This document shows, piece by piece, positions 8,865 to 17,565 of a stretch of DNA of 64,000 nt (positions are counted from its first letter, which is position 1; every line of letters starts with the position of its first letter). Source of the stretch: Lysinibacillus sp. BPa_S21 (GTDB lineage Bacteria; Bacillota; Bacilli; Bacillales_A; Planococcaceae); NCBI RefSeq assembly GCF_023337795.1, contig NZ_JALIRS010000011.1, forward strand, positions 62,001 through 126,000. Direction: 5' to 3'. Below the pieces are notes generated by a model. It saw nothing but the letters and a program-made list of their open reading frames with translations, was not told the origin of the DNA and did not search any database. The position numbers and the translations under genes are program-made.

Positions 8865-8926
8865 TTCCGATAAAACTAGAAAACATTCCGATAAATCTTA
8901 TATTGTTCCGATAAACTAAAAAACTT
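8865..8926. repeat. 20-21 bp period array (TTCCGATAAA units)
   Basis: TTCCGATAAA recurs at 8865, 8886 and 8906 (steps of 21 and 20) with diverged AT-rich filler. It lies between convergent genes. Confidence 0.7.
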
Positions 8927-8952
8927 TAGTCAGAATTATGGGATGTTGATTT

Positions 8953-9447
8953 TTAGGGATGAATAAAAACACCAGTGCCAATTGGGATAATGCTTGCAAG
9001 CTCTTCGACATCCTTATTGTGCATACGGATACAGCCACGTGAAACGGCATGACCAATAGAGCTAGGATTATTAGTTCCGTGAATACCATAGTGCTCTTTA
9101 GATAAACTCATCCACATTGTCCCAAACGGACCACCGGGATTTGGATCCTTATTAATAATTATAAAATTACCAGTGGGTGTACCATGTAACATCCTACCAA
9201 CTGCAATAGGGTATTGCTTTTGAAGAATATTATCTTTATATAACCGTAGCCATCGATTTTCAGTAGAAATATCTATTCTATAAGGAATCGTATTTGGATT
9301 AGGAAATCCAGGTATAACAATTTGTTGTCCAATATAAATTACATTCGGATCTAACCCGGGATTCGCAGCCATTATAGACGATAATGGCGTACGATAATTT
9401 CTTGCTATTTGGGCCAATGCTTCTCCCGCTTTAACTGTATGGATCAC
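8953..9447 (-). CDS. ykuD: L,D-transpeptidase YkuD with LysM domain
   Basis: A 164-residue protein, the same length and layout as B. subtilis YkuD. Residues 1-47 are a LysM peptidoglycan-binding domain ([16 protein letters not shown] to GQQIVIPG). The YkuD catalytic domain follows, with [20 protein letters not shown] and the active-site CIRMHNKD. It forms or remodels 3-3 cross-links in peptidoglycan; in B. subtilis it is associated with the spore. There is no N-terminal signal peptide, as in the B. subtilis protein. The start is GTG 9447, 7 bases after GGAGGT; the ATG one base upstream is out of frame and meets TGA at once. Confidence 0.92.
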   Translation of the reverse strand: MIHTVKAGEALAQIARNYRTPLSSIMAANPGLDPNVIYIGQQIVIPGFPNPNTIPYRIDISTENRWLRLYKDNILQKQYPIAVGRMLHGTPTGNFIIINKDPNPGGPFGTMWMSLSKEHYGIHGTNNPSSIGHAVSRGCIRMHNKDVEELASIIPIGTGVFIHP

Positions 9448-9745
9448 ATTTTTTACCTCCTATAAAATAAGAACCACCACCAAAATTGAATAACAGATGC
9501 CTTTACATAAGTGATTAGCGTGAAGACTGGATGTCCTCTGGAAAGTGCCCCAACCTCATTTTATGGTGATGCCTAAAATAATTGCTTTAATACAGGTTAT
9601 GCCGTAGATGTAGAAAATACCTTTAACTTCTTCAGTGTGTCTAAACGCCACGTCCTTTGGCAATTTTGTCGAGACATAATTGATTTTTGGTTAGTTGGAT
9701 ATGATAAGCAATAACCAATCAAATCCAGTAATCGAGGAGCTTTTT

Positions 9746-9979
9746 ATGAAAGAATTTAAAATTACTTATTTTTTTGATGAAATGCATTATATAAGGAGAT
9801 TTATCCATATCGAATCACAGGATAAGGCCGAGGCATTAGTTCGAAGCGAACGGGATCAGTATATATCTTTTACAGATAGTAGAGGGATGTATCATGAACT
9901 GCATACAAGAAATGTTCGGGTCATTCAAATATCTGAACATCATCGCATCGATAAAAGTTCGAAAACGAAAGGTGCATGA
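9746..9979 (+). CDS. Small hypothetical protein
   Basis: A 77-residue protein without a family I can name. It starts MKEFKITYFFDEMHYIRRF, an alternating pattern suggesting a beta-hairpin, followed by a helix (DKAEALVRSERDQYI) and another strand region. ATG 9746 is chosen because GAGGAG lies 6 bases upstream; an earlier in-frame ATG (9695) has no ribosome site. There is no membrane segment or signal peptide. It opens a run of small plus-strand genes that includes a gamma-type SASP and a CWC protein, which suggests late-sporulation expression, but this is inference. Confidence 0.55.
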   Translation: MKEFKITYFFDEMHYIRRFIHIESQDKAEALVRSERDQYISFTDSRGMYHELHTRNVRVIQISEHHRIDKSSKTKGA

Positions 9980-10020
9980 ATTGTCCAACATTGCACATAC
10001 TATAGGTAAAGGAGTGAGCA

Positions 10021-10233
10021 ATGATGGACATAGAAAACATACCACATGAGAAAAAAATATTTATGAACTTAGCCAGTAAAGATAAGCCAGACATGGTTGA
10101 ATCAGATACTATAAGTCTTTTTGATTTGCATGAAGATATGCAAACAGTTGATGCTATACCAGTTAGAGAGCTCAATAAAAGAGTTGAGCGTGAGGGCGAT
10201 GAATTGATCGAATTGCAGCCGGATGAATTATAG
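10021..10233 (+). CDS. Small acidic hypothetical protein
   Basis: A 70-residue acidic protein (many D/E, no Cys, no membrane segment) that I do not recognise. AAAGGAGTG precedes two adjacent ATG codons at 10021 and 10024; either could start it. It lies 15 bases upstream of the gamma-type SASP gene and is probably co-transcribed with it. No domain motif is visible. The tail ELIELQPDEL is strongly acidic. Confidence 0.55.
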   Translation: MMDIENIPHEKKIFMNLASKDKPDMVESDTISLFDLHEDMQTVDAIPVRELNKRVEREGDELIELQPDEL

Positions 10234-10248
10234 AAGGTAGGTATTTGC

Positions 10249-10446
10249 ATGACAGACCATAACGAAAATCAGTATACTTCTGCTGGAACAAATATTAATG
10301 AAGTAAAAAGGCAAAATGCAGAAAGTGGTTTATCTTACAATGAGGTGAAAAAGTTGCTAGCCCAAAGAGGTGGGGTTGGTACGGAAATATATAGTGATAC
10401 AGATGTCGAAGAAGTAAAGCAACAGATTCATGGAAAAAATCAATAA
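10249..10446 (+). CDS. Gamma-type small acid-soluble spore protein (SspE-like)
   Basis: A 65-residue Gln/Asn-rich protein with two gamma-SASP-like blocks: TNINEVKRQNAESG near residue 14 and GTEIYSDTDVEEVKQQ near residue 44. Gamma SASPs have the pattern GTEFASETxxxxVxxQN around the GPR protease site, and the second block fits. These proteins are amino-acid stores degraded on germination and do not bind DNA. A second, more typical gamma SASP lies at 53864-54040. The gene is 15 bases after the acidic hypothetical gene and is closed by a terminator. The middle (LSYNEVKKLLAQRGG) is unlike SspE, so it may be a divergent member. Confidence 0.65.
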   Translation: MTDHNENQYTSAGTNINEVKRQNAESGLSYNEVKKLLAQRGGVGTEIYSDTDVEEVKQQIHGKNQ

Positions 10447-10453
10447 GCTATTT

Positions 10454-10488
10454 GAGGGGAGTATGAAATGAAGTACTCCTCTTTTTAT
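10454..10488 (+). terminator. Terminator after the gamma-SASP gene
   Basis: GAGGGGAGTA and TACTCCTC pair around a 10-base loop and TTTTT follows. Confidence 0.75.
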
Positions 10489-10528
10489 TTATTAAGATGT
10501 AAAGTACATGTAAGGAGGTGTACGAATT

Positions 10529-10699
10529 TTGAAGGAGAAATGTTGTCCATTATGTGGGGAAGAAAATCATTGCGGTGTAGTAAATGGAAAAAAAGATTGC
10601 TGGTGTATGACAGAAAGTTTTCCTAAAGAAATTCTTGAAGCGGTAACTAAAGAGCAATGTATTTGTCAAAAATGCTTGGATACATATCAAAAAGATTAA
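10529..10699 (+). CDS. Cysteine-rich CWC family protein
   Basis: A 56-residue protein with CCPLCGEENHCG near the N-terminus, KDCWCM in the middle (the CWC motif) and CICQKC at the C-terminus, in total eight or more Cys. This is the Cys-rich CWC family, probably zinc-binding; its function is unknown. The start is TTG 10529, 8 bases after AGGAGGTG, a near-perfect ribosome site that decides the call. It follows the SASP terminator and precedes the DUF305-like gene. Confidence 0.8.
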   Translation: MKEKCCPLCGEENHCGVVNGKKDCWCMTESFPKEILEAVTKEQCICQKCLDTYQKD

Positions 10700-10817
10700 T
10701 CGTTTTGCCTTGAAAATACCTTCTTTCGCTGTTACGGAACAATAGAAATCAGTTGGTACAATTGTCTACCGCATAACAACCTATCAGGCATATATTACTC
10801 TGAAAGGAGTGTGTCTA

Positions 10818-11399
10818 ATGACTAAAACAATTGTACTTAGTAATGTTACAAAGGCTTATTTAGAGGATAACCAAAGGATTATCGATAAAATGATGCAAGG
10901 CATGACCTATGTGACAATTACATGTAGTATTTCAGAAAATTTTATCAAGCAAATATTGCCGCATCAAGTAGCTGCTATTAGATTGTCGGAAAATGTTTTG
11001 CGATACACCACTAATATACCTGTACAAAATCTTGCATTAGAAATAATAGCAACAACTACAGAGACTGTAGAATGCCTCGAAGCGATACAAAATAGGTGTT
11101 GTATCGTACAAAATTCGGAATGTGAATTGTACGAATATATGTGTGCCTATAAAGAAATCACTGGGGCTATGTTCCAAGCAATGAGTTTACCGCCAGTTTC
11201 CAATAATATTAATATAAACTTTTTACGAGCAATGATTGTTCACCATCAGGCAGGGGTTCGACTAGCGCAAAATGTGTTAAGGTTCTGCATTTGCCAAGAA
11301 TTAATACCAATCCTTCGAAATATGATTCAAACGATGTGCGATCGTATTTGCGATATGGAAAAATTACTAGATGCATTAAAGGATTGCGAGAATTGTTAG
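10818..11399 (+). CDS. DUF305-like / ferritin-like His-containing protein
   Basis: A 193-residue helical protein. Two helices look like internal repeats: LPHQVAAIRLSENVLRY near residue 49 and VHHQAGVRLAQNVLRF near residue 141. The HHQAGVRLAQ pattern resembles the HHxxAxxMA motif of DUF305 ferritin-like domains. About a dozen Cys are present, and a C-terminal CENC ends the protein, so it may bind metal or be disulphide-linked. ATG 10818 is preceded by AAAGGAGTG; the in-frame GTG at 10809 overlaps that site. There is no signal peptide. It has its own terminator. The family assignment is tentative. Confidence 0.55.
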   Translation: MTKTIVLSNVTKAYLEDNQRIIDKMMQGMTYVTITCSISENFIKQILPHQVAAIRLSENVLRYTTNIPVQNLALEIIATTTETVECLEAIQNRCCIVQNSECELYEYMCAYKEITGAMFQAMSLPPVSNNININFLRAMIVHHQAGVRLAQNVLRFCICQELIPILRNMIQTMCDRICDMEKLLDALKDCENC

Positions 11400-11417
11400 T
11401 TTGACAAACTATAAAGG

Positions 11418-11457
11418 AAAAAACGCTAGAATCGAAATCGATTTTAGCGTTTTTTTG
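11418..11457. terminator. Bidirectional terminator
   Basis: AAAAAACGCTAGAATCG pairs with CGATTTTAGCGTTTTTT, with T runs on both strands, between convergent genes. Confidence 0.85.
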
Positions 11458-11483
11458 ACTCGGAGTATTTTTAGCAACGTTAA

Positions 11484-12080
11484 TTAAACATTCTCAACAG
11501 AAGGAGCACACATAAATGTTATTGTTCGTTTATTACTATCGTAAAGACACCACTCGCGGTGATTAACAACGGATCCAACATTGATGCCATATTGTTTTTC
11601 TTGTAATGCGATTGGTTGGCCAAAGCGAATACGAATAGGTAACTTTTTATTGCGATGATAAAGACCTGATTCATGGCTATGTCCAAAGAAAAGGAGCGAT
11701 TTTTTGAATGGCGGAAATGTAGGCTTCCACGTCACACTCCATTTAAATTGATGCCCATGCATCAGTGTTGCTCCATCAATCTCCATTGTTTCAGGTAGCT
11801 CTGTAAAACGTTTGATACCAGTTACACGTGTAATGCGTTCTTCCTGATTGCCACGAATAGAGGGGAATGTTAGTAAATTTTCAAAATCATTTTCTATTAT
11901 CGCAGCTTTTTGTAGTGGTATACCCGATATTGTTTGAGCCTTTTTCTTACTTACAGTACATTCATATAAATCGCCTAATCCCAATACCTTTGCATCTTTC
12001 GCAGATTGCTGAATATGGGCTAGAACGGCCTTAGTATCTTCTATATTAGAATGTAAATCTCCTAAAAGTGCATACAGCAT
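11484..12080 (-). CDS. Metallophosphoesterase (calcineurin-like)
   Basis: A 198-residue phosphoesterase with the expected metal motifs in order: GDLHSN (residues 7-12), GLGDLYE, GNQEE, HGHQF and GHSHESG. The set fits the YfcE/MJ0936-type cyclic phosphodiesterase or general phosphatase group; the substrate cannot be read from the sequence. I start it at ATG 12080, preceded by AGAAAGG, because the longer open frame runs back through the 36 bp tandem repeat and would add a repeat-encoded tail (CSESRAAAT twice) that homologues should lack. Confidence 0.8.
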   Translation of the reverse strand: MLYALLGDLHSNIEDTKAVLAHIQQSAKDAKVLGLGDLYECTVSKKKAQTISGIPLQKAAIIENDFENLLTFPSIRGNQEERITRVTGIKRFTELPETMEIDGATLMHGHQFKWSVTWKPTFPPFKKSLLFFGHSHESGLYHRNKKLPIRIRFGQPIALQEKQYGINVGSVVNHREWCLYDSNKRTITFMCAPSVENV

Positions 12081-12120
12081 TATAATCAGGCCTTTCTTAA
12101 AATCAATTATCCTCGGCATC

Positions 12121-12226
12121 ATTGTAGCTGCCGCTCCGCTTTCGCTACACAAACCATTTGTAGCTGCCGCTCTGCTTTCGCTACACAAAACAATTGTAGC
12201 TGCCGCTGCGCTTTCATTTGCTGAAA
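12121..12226. repeat. Three tandem copies of the 36 bp repeat
   Basis: TGTAGCTGCC begins copies at 12123, 12159 and 12195, an exact 36 bp period; CGCTTTCGCTACACAAA closes the first two. The units are the reverse complement of those at 7897-7968. Confidence 0.85.
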
Positions 12227-12299
12227 GAAGTTATATAAATATCATACACCTAACAGAAATTGTTAGAAAAGTAAAATGTATAAGTTTATTTGGTTATAG

Positions 12300-12385
12300 T
12301 TCATTTCATCATCAATATGTGGAGTTGATTTCCGTTCCAACTGAGTGTTTTCTAGGCTTGCGCTTTCGGTTGCGTACTTTTAGTG
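12300..12385. repeat. Decayed copy of the dispersed MITE-like element
   Basis: It contains CATCAATATGTGGAGTTGAT followed by TTCCGTTCCAACTGAGTG, the same end as at 3272, 30396, 35157 and 57430, then a decayed interior. Apart from this, the gap before 12502 shows nothing clear. Confidence 0.55.
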
Positions 12386-12501
12386 TAGAAAAAAATTGCC
12401 AACATTTTCATAGATTGATAAAATAAAATTGTAATTTTCTGAATTTTTGGAGTAATTACACATGGTGTGATGGTAATGAATATGAAAGATTTGGGGGGCT
12501 T

Positions 12502-14001
12502 ATGATGACGATGTTAATGACTGACATTCTACAAAACTATGCTATGCAGCAACCAAATGGGATTGCAACGGTATACGATGGGACAAAGCTAAACTATAGC
12601 GAGTTTTACAAAAGTGCAGAAAAATTCGCAGCGTACTTACAAGAGCAAGGTTTTGAAAAAGATGATGTAATTGCACTTTATACACTCAATTCGGATCTAT
12701 TTTTAATCGCTTATATAGGTGTTCAGTTAGCGGGCTATGTTGTCATGCCTATTAATACAAAACTAGCTGCTCCAGAGGTCGAATTTATTTTTAATCATTC
12801 CGAAGCTAAGGGACTTATTTATGATGAAAGGTTAGAGGATATACTTGCAACTATTACATTCTCATTTCAACATATTGTAGGGCTCAAAGAAATGAAAGAC
12901 ATCATTACAAACTATCCAGGTCAAAGAAAAGCTGTCAAATTGGACCCTCATGATACAGCCGTTGTTATGTATACTTCTGGAACGACTGGAAAACCAAAAG
13001 GAGTAATGCTAACACATAAAAATGTTGTATCAACTGCAAAAATATGGTCGTCATCAATGGGAATGACCAATGAGGATAGAATGTTTGTTTGTACGCCATT
13101 ATTTCATTGTGCAGGTCTTCATGTATTTGCAATGCCGATGTTTTATAAAGGCGGTACGATCATTATAGAAGAGGCTTTTTCTTCGACCAAGACATTAGAG
13201 CAGCTTGCTGCTACAGCCGCCACAATTTTCTTTGGCGTTCCATCAATGTATACAATTATTTTAAACACACCTAACTTTAAGGAACATACATTTAAAAATT
13301 TACGTTTATTATGTTACGGGGCGGCACCGATGCCTTATGAGCTTGTTAAGCAAGTGAAAGAGGTATTCCCTAATGTGAAAGTACAAAACCTGTATGGACA
13401 AACTGAAAATTCTCCTGCGGCCACCTCTCTTTTAGATGCTGATGCATTGACAAAAATTGGATCTGTAGGAAAGCCACTAGCACAAACAGACGTCCGTGTG
13501 GTTGATAGCTTTGGTGAAACGGTGCCAGCAGGCGAAGTCGGAGAAATTTGTGTCAAAGGACCCCAAGTCATGAAAGGTTATTTACGTAATCCTGAAGAAA
13601 CAGCTAGAACAATAAAAGATGGCTGGCTCTACTCAGGAGATTTAGGACGATTTGACGAAGAAGGATACCTCTATATTGTAGATCGTAAAAAAGATATGAT
13701 CATTCGAGGTGGCGAAAATATTTATCCTATCGAGATTGAAGAAGTTTTATATCAACTGCCGGAAGTTTTAGAGGCAGCCGTTGTAGGTTTACCTCATGAA
13801 GTGTATGGCGAAGTCCCTAAAGCATTTGTCGTATTGAAGGAAAGCCAGTCTTTCGATGAAGAGGCGATTCTGGCTTATTGTCGAACGCAGCTTGCCAAAT
13901 ATAAAGTGCCACATGAAATTGAATTTTTAACGGAATTGCCACGTAATGCTTCGGGTAAAGTTTTGAAGCATACATTACGTCCAAAAGTTAGTACGTCATA
14001 A
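12502..14001 (+). CDS. Long-chain acyl-CoA synthetase (AMP-forming)
   Basis: A 499-residue ANL-superfamily enzyme of normal length. The motifs are in order: MYTSGTTGKPKGVMLTHKN (P-loop, about residue 155), LYGQTENSP (A5), YSGDLGRFDEEGYLYIVDR (A7), KDMIIRGGENIYPIEIEE (A8) and the C-terminal PRNASGKVLKH with the catalytic Lys. It activates a carboxylic acid as acyl-AMP and transfers it to CoA; the substrate is probably a fatty acid. A TTGGGGGG site precedes ATG 12502 and 12505; either could be used. No other fatty-acid gene is adjacent. Confidence 0.88.
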   Translation: MMTMLMTDILQNYAMQQPNGIATVYDGTKLNYSEFYKSAEKFAAYLQEQGFEKDDVIALYTLNSDLFLIAYIGVQLAGYVVMPINTKLAAPEVEFIFNHSEAKGLIYDERLEDILATITFSFQHIVGLKEMKDIITNYPGQRKAVKLDPHDTAVVMYTSGTTGKPKGVMLTHKNVVSTAKIWSSSMGMTNEDRMFVCTPLFHCAGLHVFAMPMFYKGGTIIIEEAFSSTKTLEQLAATAATIFFGVPSMYTIILNTPNFKEHTFKNLRLLCYGAAPMPYELVKQVKEVFPNVKVQNLYGQTENSPAATSLLDADALTKIGSVGKPLAQTDVRVVDSFGETVPAGEVGEICVKGPQVMKGYLRNPEETARTIKDGWLYSGDLGRFDEEGYLYIVDRKKDMIIRGGENIYPIEIEEVLYQLPEVLEAAVVGLPHEVYGEVPKAFVVLKESQSFDEEAILAYCRTQLAKYKVPHEIEFLTELPRNASGKVLKHTLRPKVSTS

Positions 14002-14251
14002 CCTAAAATGAGTAAAACGGTTTGATGAAACTCGAAAGTAGCAAATGTAGTAAACCTTAAATCGGATGTGCACCGTGTGTGATTTTTTGGTTGCATACCT
14101 GAGGTCCTCTATTTAGTTAGATGTTTGGACAATCGCGGCAAGAAGTTAAAATAGGAACGTCTATGAAATTAGCGTATAATAGAGTCTGCGTTAAATTGAA
14201 ATAATAGAATTGAAGTTATTGTCTTCAAACAAGATAGGAGCGGAATTTGTC

Positions 14252-15238
14252 TTGTGGACGAGGTATAAACGCCTTTTACTAATAGGTATGATGATAGTCA
14301 TGCTACTTTCGAGTTGTAATCCGTTTTCTCAGCAGGATACGCAAAAAAATGGATTAACTGTACTAACGGTAGAGTTTAATAGTGGTGCACCCATACCTAA
14401 TCTTTTTATAACTGCTACAGATGTAGAGAAAGGTGAGATAGTGGAGGATGCGATTGGCTCTGAAGAGGGTGAAGCAACATTTTCGAAACTTATAGAGGGA
14501 CGCAAATATGCGATCGCTGCAACTACGCTTGAAAATAGTACAAAGAACGATGGTTATACGACAATCGAAAATTTTACATATGATGCGACAAAACCGTATT
14601 ATCGATTAGAGACACATTTTTCAAGGGACGACCAAGAGCTGGATGTACCAGTGGTTATGCAAAATCCTGAATTACCACATGGCTGTGAAATAACATCATT
14701 AACAGCTGTATTAAATTATTATGGGTTAAATGTTACGAAGCTAGAAATGGCTGATAACTATTTACCGAAGCAAAAAATTAGAGCTGAAGGTGGACAACGC
14801 TATGGCCCAAATCCGAATCAGGCTTTTGCAGGTAATCCTCGTGATAAATCCCACGGTATGTATGTCTTTGCGGCTCCTATTGTCAAAGCAGCACAGGCAG
14901 TACTAGCAGATAAAAAGGCAGACTTACGAGTGACAAATAAGAGTGGTGCCACGCAGGACGAAATTTTACAGCTTGTTCGGGAGGGAGTCCCAGTTGTGAC
15001 ATGGGTTACATTGGATTTATCAAAGCCCAAAAAAAGTCCAAAAAAGGGTTGGATTTATGAAGGTGAAACAGTACAGCATGAAGCGTTTATGAACTTACAT
15101 GCTGTTGTTTTAACAGGACATTTAGGTGATAAAGTTGTTGTCATGGACCCATTAAAAGGCTTTGTCACTTATAATGTGGATCAGTTTTTTAAAAGCTATA
15201 GAGAGTTAGGTAAACAAGCTGTAGCCGTTCATAAATGA
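14252..15238 (+). CDS. Lipoprotein with C39-like cysteine peptidase domain
   Basis: A 328-residue exported protein. The N-terminus WTRYKRLLLIGMMIVMLL ends in the lipobox LSSC, so it should be anchored outside the membrane. Residues from about 40 to 125 look like a small beta domain. The second half is a peptidase C39-like domain: PHGCEITSLTAVLNYYG holds the probable catalytic Cys and NLHAVVLTGH the His, with VVMDPLKG following. Such domains hydrolyse peptides or cell-wall links; the substrate is unknown. TTG 14252, 11 bases after AGGAG, gives a normal-length signal peptide; an upstream TTG at 14210 would add 14 residues. Confidence 0.78.
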   Translation: MWTRYKRLLLIGMMIVMLLSSCNPFSQQDTQKNGLTVLTVEFNSGAPIPNLFITATDVEKGEIVEDAIGSEEGEATFSKLIEGRKYAIAATTLENSTKNDGYTTIENFTYDATKPYYRLETHFSRDDQELDVPVVMQNPELPHGCEITSLTAVLNYYGLNVTKLEMADNYLPKQKIRAEGGQRYGPNPNQAFAGNPRDKSHGMYVFAAPIVKAAQAVLADKKADLRVTNKSGATQDEILQLVREGVPVVTWVTLDLSKPKKSPKKGWIYEGETVQHEAFMNLHAVVLTGHLGDKVVVMDPLKGFVTYNVDQFFKSYRELGKQAVAVHK

Positions 15239-15364
15239 TTCAAAGAGAGTTATAAGGAGTACAAGGAAGGTATGTTACACTTATAAAAAGGTTTTTCACT
15301 AACATTTTAGGATGAAACCTTGTTATGATGAAAGTCTAAAAAAAGCTAAAGTGAGTTGAGTAGA

Positions 15365-16594
15365 ATGGCTATTGAGCACGCTTTTTTACCGGTTTTATTA
15401 GGAGATGAAATGAATGCTTACGGCATGGCTAGAGCATTTTACGAGTCCTATGGCGTTAAACCACTTGCATTAAATCATACGAATATGGAGAAAATACATC
15501 AGAGTGATTTATTAATATTTCGTGAAGTTCCAAGACTCCATATTGAAGAACGTTTTGTCGTTGCGTTACAGGCAATTGTAGAGGAATTTGCAGGTAAAAA
15601 ATTGCTTTTATTAGCCTGCGATGAATTTTACGTAAAAAAAATTGTACAACATAAAGAGGAATTAGCGCAGTATTTTTTAGTTCCTTATGTGGATGCAAAT
15701 CTTGCTGACGAGCTATTAACGCGTGAGAGCATGTATGCACTCTGTGAGAAGTTCGGCTTTCATTATCCGGCAATGCATGTTTGTACCGTCAATGACTATG
15801 AGGAATTTGACATTCCTTTTGAATACCCAGTAGTCATTAAACCTATGAATATGACAAAGTATGCTACATGTATTTTTCCAGGTAAGAAGAAAGTGTATAT
15901 CGCAAAAGATAACGATGAAAAGGATGCTATTTTCCATGCCATTTATAAGGAATCGGCGTACCGAGATGACTTAATGGTTCAGCAATATATTCCTGGCGAA
16001 GATGCTCATATGCGCGTCGTCAATGCCTATGTTGGGCAAGATAGAAAGGTAAAACTGCTATCTGTAGGTAACCCAATTTTAGAAGAGCATTCTCCCGAGG
16101 GGATTGGTCGCTATGTAGCCATCATGACAGCATACGATAAAGACTTAATGGACCGCGTGAAATTGTTTTTGGAGGAAATAAGCTTCCAAGGCTTTGCCGC
16201 GTTTGATATGAAGTATGATGAACGTGACGGTCAATATAAGTTATTGAGTATTGAATTACATAATGAACTTTCAAATTATTATGTGACAGCTAGTGGCTAT
16301 AATTTAATGCAATATGTTGCGGATGATTTTATCCGTGGAAGCAAACAACAGTTAACGTATGTTAAGAACAAGCATCTTTGGACAATTGTGCCGAATGGTG
16401 TACTCTTTAAATATGTGCAAAATGAACAGCTTGTGATGGAAGCAAAGAGCCTTATTCGCCAAGGAATGGCTACGGATTCCATCTTTAATTATAAGGATAT
16501 GAATGCGAAGCGTTGGTTAAATATAACGCTAGATAATTTAAGTTTTTATCGCCAATATAAGAAATATTTTAACAACAAAGGTCTGTCAAACTAA
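15365..16594 (+). CDS. ATP-grasp ligase, probable D-aspartate ligase of peptidoglycan
   Basis: A 409-residue carboxylate-amine ligase of the ATP-grasp fold. The N-terminal PVLLGDEMNAYGMARAFYESYG is the pre-ATP-grasp domain. PVVIKPMNMTKYATCIFPGK and MVQQYIPGEDAHMRVVNAYV carry the nucleotide-binding Lys and Glu, and IELHNELSNYYVTASGYNL resembles the end of the D-Asp ligase (Asl) family of enterococci. An aspartate racemase overlaps the stop codon. Lysinibacillus-type walls have a Lys-D-Asp bridge, so I infer that this enzyme adds D-Asp to the Lys side chain of the precursor. ATG 15365 is preceded by AAGTGAG; TTG 15356 is the alternative start. Confidence 0.72.
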   Translation: MAIEHAFLPVLLGDEMNAYGMARAFYESYGVKPLALNHTNMEKIHQSDLLIFREVPRLHIEERFVVALQAIVEEFAGKKLLLLACDEFYVKKIVQHKEELAQYFLVPYVDANLADELLTRESMYALCEKFGFHYPAMHVCTVNDYEEFDIPFEYPVVIKPMNMTKYATCIFPGKKKVYIAKDNDEKDAIFHAIYKESAYRDDLMVQQYIPGEDAHMRVVNAYVGQDRKVKLLSVGNPILEEHSPEGIGRYVAIMTAYDKDLMDRVKLFLEEISFQGFAAFDMKYDERDGQYKLLSIELHNELSNYYVTASGYNLMQYVADDFIRGSKQQLTYVKNKHLWTIVPNGVLFKYVQNEQLVMEAKSLIRQGMATDSIFNYKDMNAKRWLNITLDNLSFYRQYKKYFNNKGLSN

Positions 16595-17292
16595 TGAAAA
16601 AACAAACTTTAGGTATAATTGGTGGCGTTGGTCCACTTGCAACGATGTTTATCGGTGAAATGATTGTAAGACGTACGAAGGCAACGAAGGATCAGGAGCA
16701 TTTACATACAATCATTGATAATGATACAAATATTCCTGATCGTACGGCCTTTATTTTAGATAGTACAAAGGAAAACCCTGTACCCGTGATAGTCGCAGAT
16801 GCTAAAAAGCTTGCTTCTGTTGGAGCAGACATAATTGCTATTCCATGTAATACGGCACATACCTTTTATGATGAGATTGTTGAAGGTTCCCCAGTTCCTG
16901 TGTTACATATGATCAGAGAAACAGCAAAGCGTGCCTCTGACTTAGGGGCAAAGCGTGTAGGGATTTTAGCGACAACGGGTACATTAACCTCAGGTATGTA
17001 TCAAGATGCTTTAGAGGAATTTGGTATAACACCAGTTGTTCCAGACGATATGACGAAAGAAAAAGTCATGTCTATTATTTACGATTATGTAAAGGCTGGA
17101 AAAGATGTCTCACAGAAGGATTGGCAGCCGATAGAAGAGGCGATGCTTGCCCTTAATTGTGATCGTATCGTGTTAGGATGTACAGAATTATCCATCGTCA
17201 ATCGAGATTTAAAATTAAGTGACAAATATCTCGACTCATTAATCGTTTTAGCAGAACGTGCTATTTTAGCATGTGGTTATGAAATTAATTAA
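16594..17292 (+). CDS. Aspartate/glutamate racemase family protein, probable aspartate racemase
   Basis: A 232-residue PLP-independent racemase. The two catalytic Cys are in IAIPCNTAH (about residue 87) and VLGCTELS (about residue 198). GIIGGVGPLAT at the N-terminus is typical of aspartate racemases, whereas glutamate racemase MurI lacks it. The start codon overlaps the ligase stop (TAATG at 16592-16596), so translation is probably coupled. It should supply D-Asp from L-Asp for the upstream ligase, whose bridge-forming role in the cell wall this pairing supports. The substrate assignment rests on motif and context, not on assay. Confidence 0.82.
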   Translation: MKKQTLGIIGGVGPLATMFIGEMIVRRTKATKDQEHLHTIIDNDTNIPDRTAFILDSTKENPVPVIVADAKKLASVGADIIAIPCNTAHTFYDEIVEGSPVPVLHMIRETAKRASDLGAKRVGILATTGTLTSGMYQDALEEFGITPVVPDDMTKEKVMSIIYDYVKAGKDVSQKDWQPIEEAMLALNCDRIVLGCTELSIVNRDLKLSDKYLDSLIVLAERAILACGYEIN

Positions 17293-17565
17293 CATTGAAT
17301 GAACGAAATAAAAATCTGTTCGCTTTTCGCAGGTAAGTTGTCAGCCTTCCAAGAAGCTCATGAGGGCTTAAAGACTGACACCCCCCCTTGCATTAGTCGT
17401 GCAGTTTTTTTTATCCGCAAAGACGGAGGGCAGGAAGATGCTCATCTCTAAAAATTGAAAAAGCTTCATTATTGAAACGTTTATATAAGGGTTTACGTAC
17501 ATATGAAGTAGGAACGTGATTAGTGTGTTAAACTAGTGTCAAGCAGATAGAAGGTGGGAAATTAC

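Noticed and set aside
12081-12188. N-terminal extension of the phosphoesterase
   Set aside because: It is encoded by the 36 bp tandem repeat; the start at 12080 has the ribosome site and matches family length.
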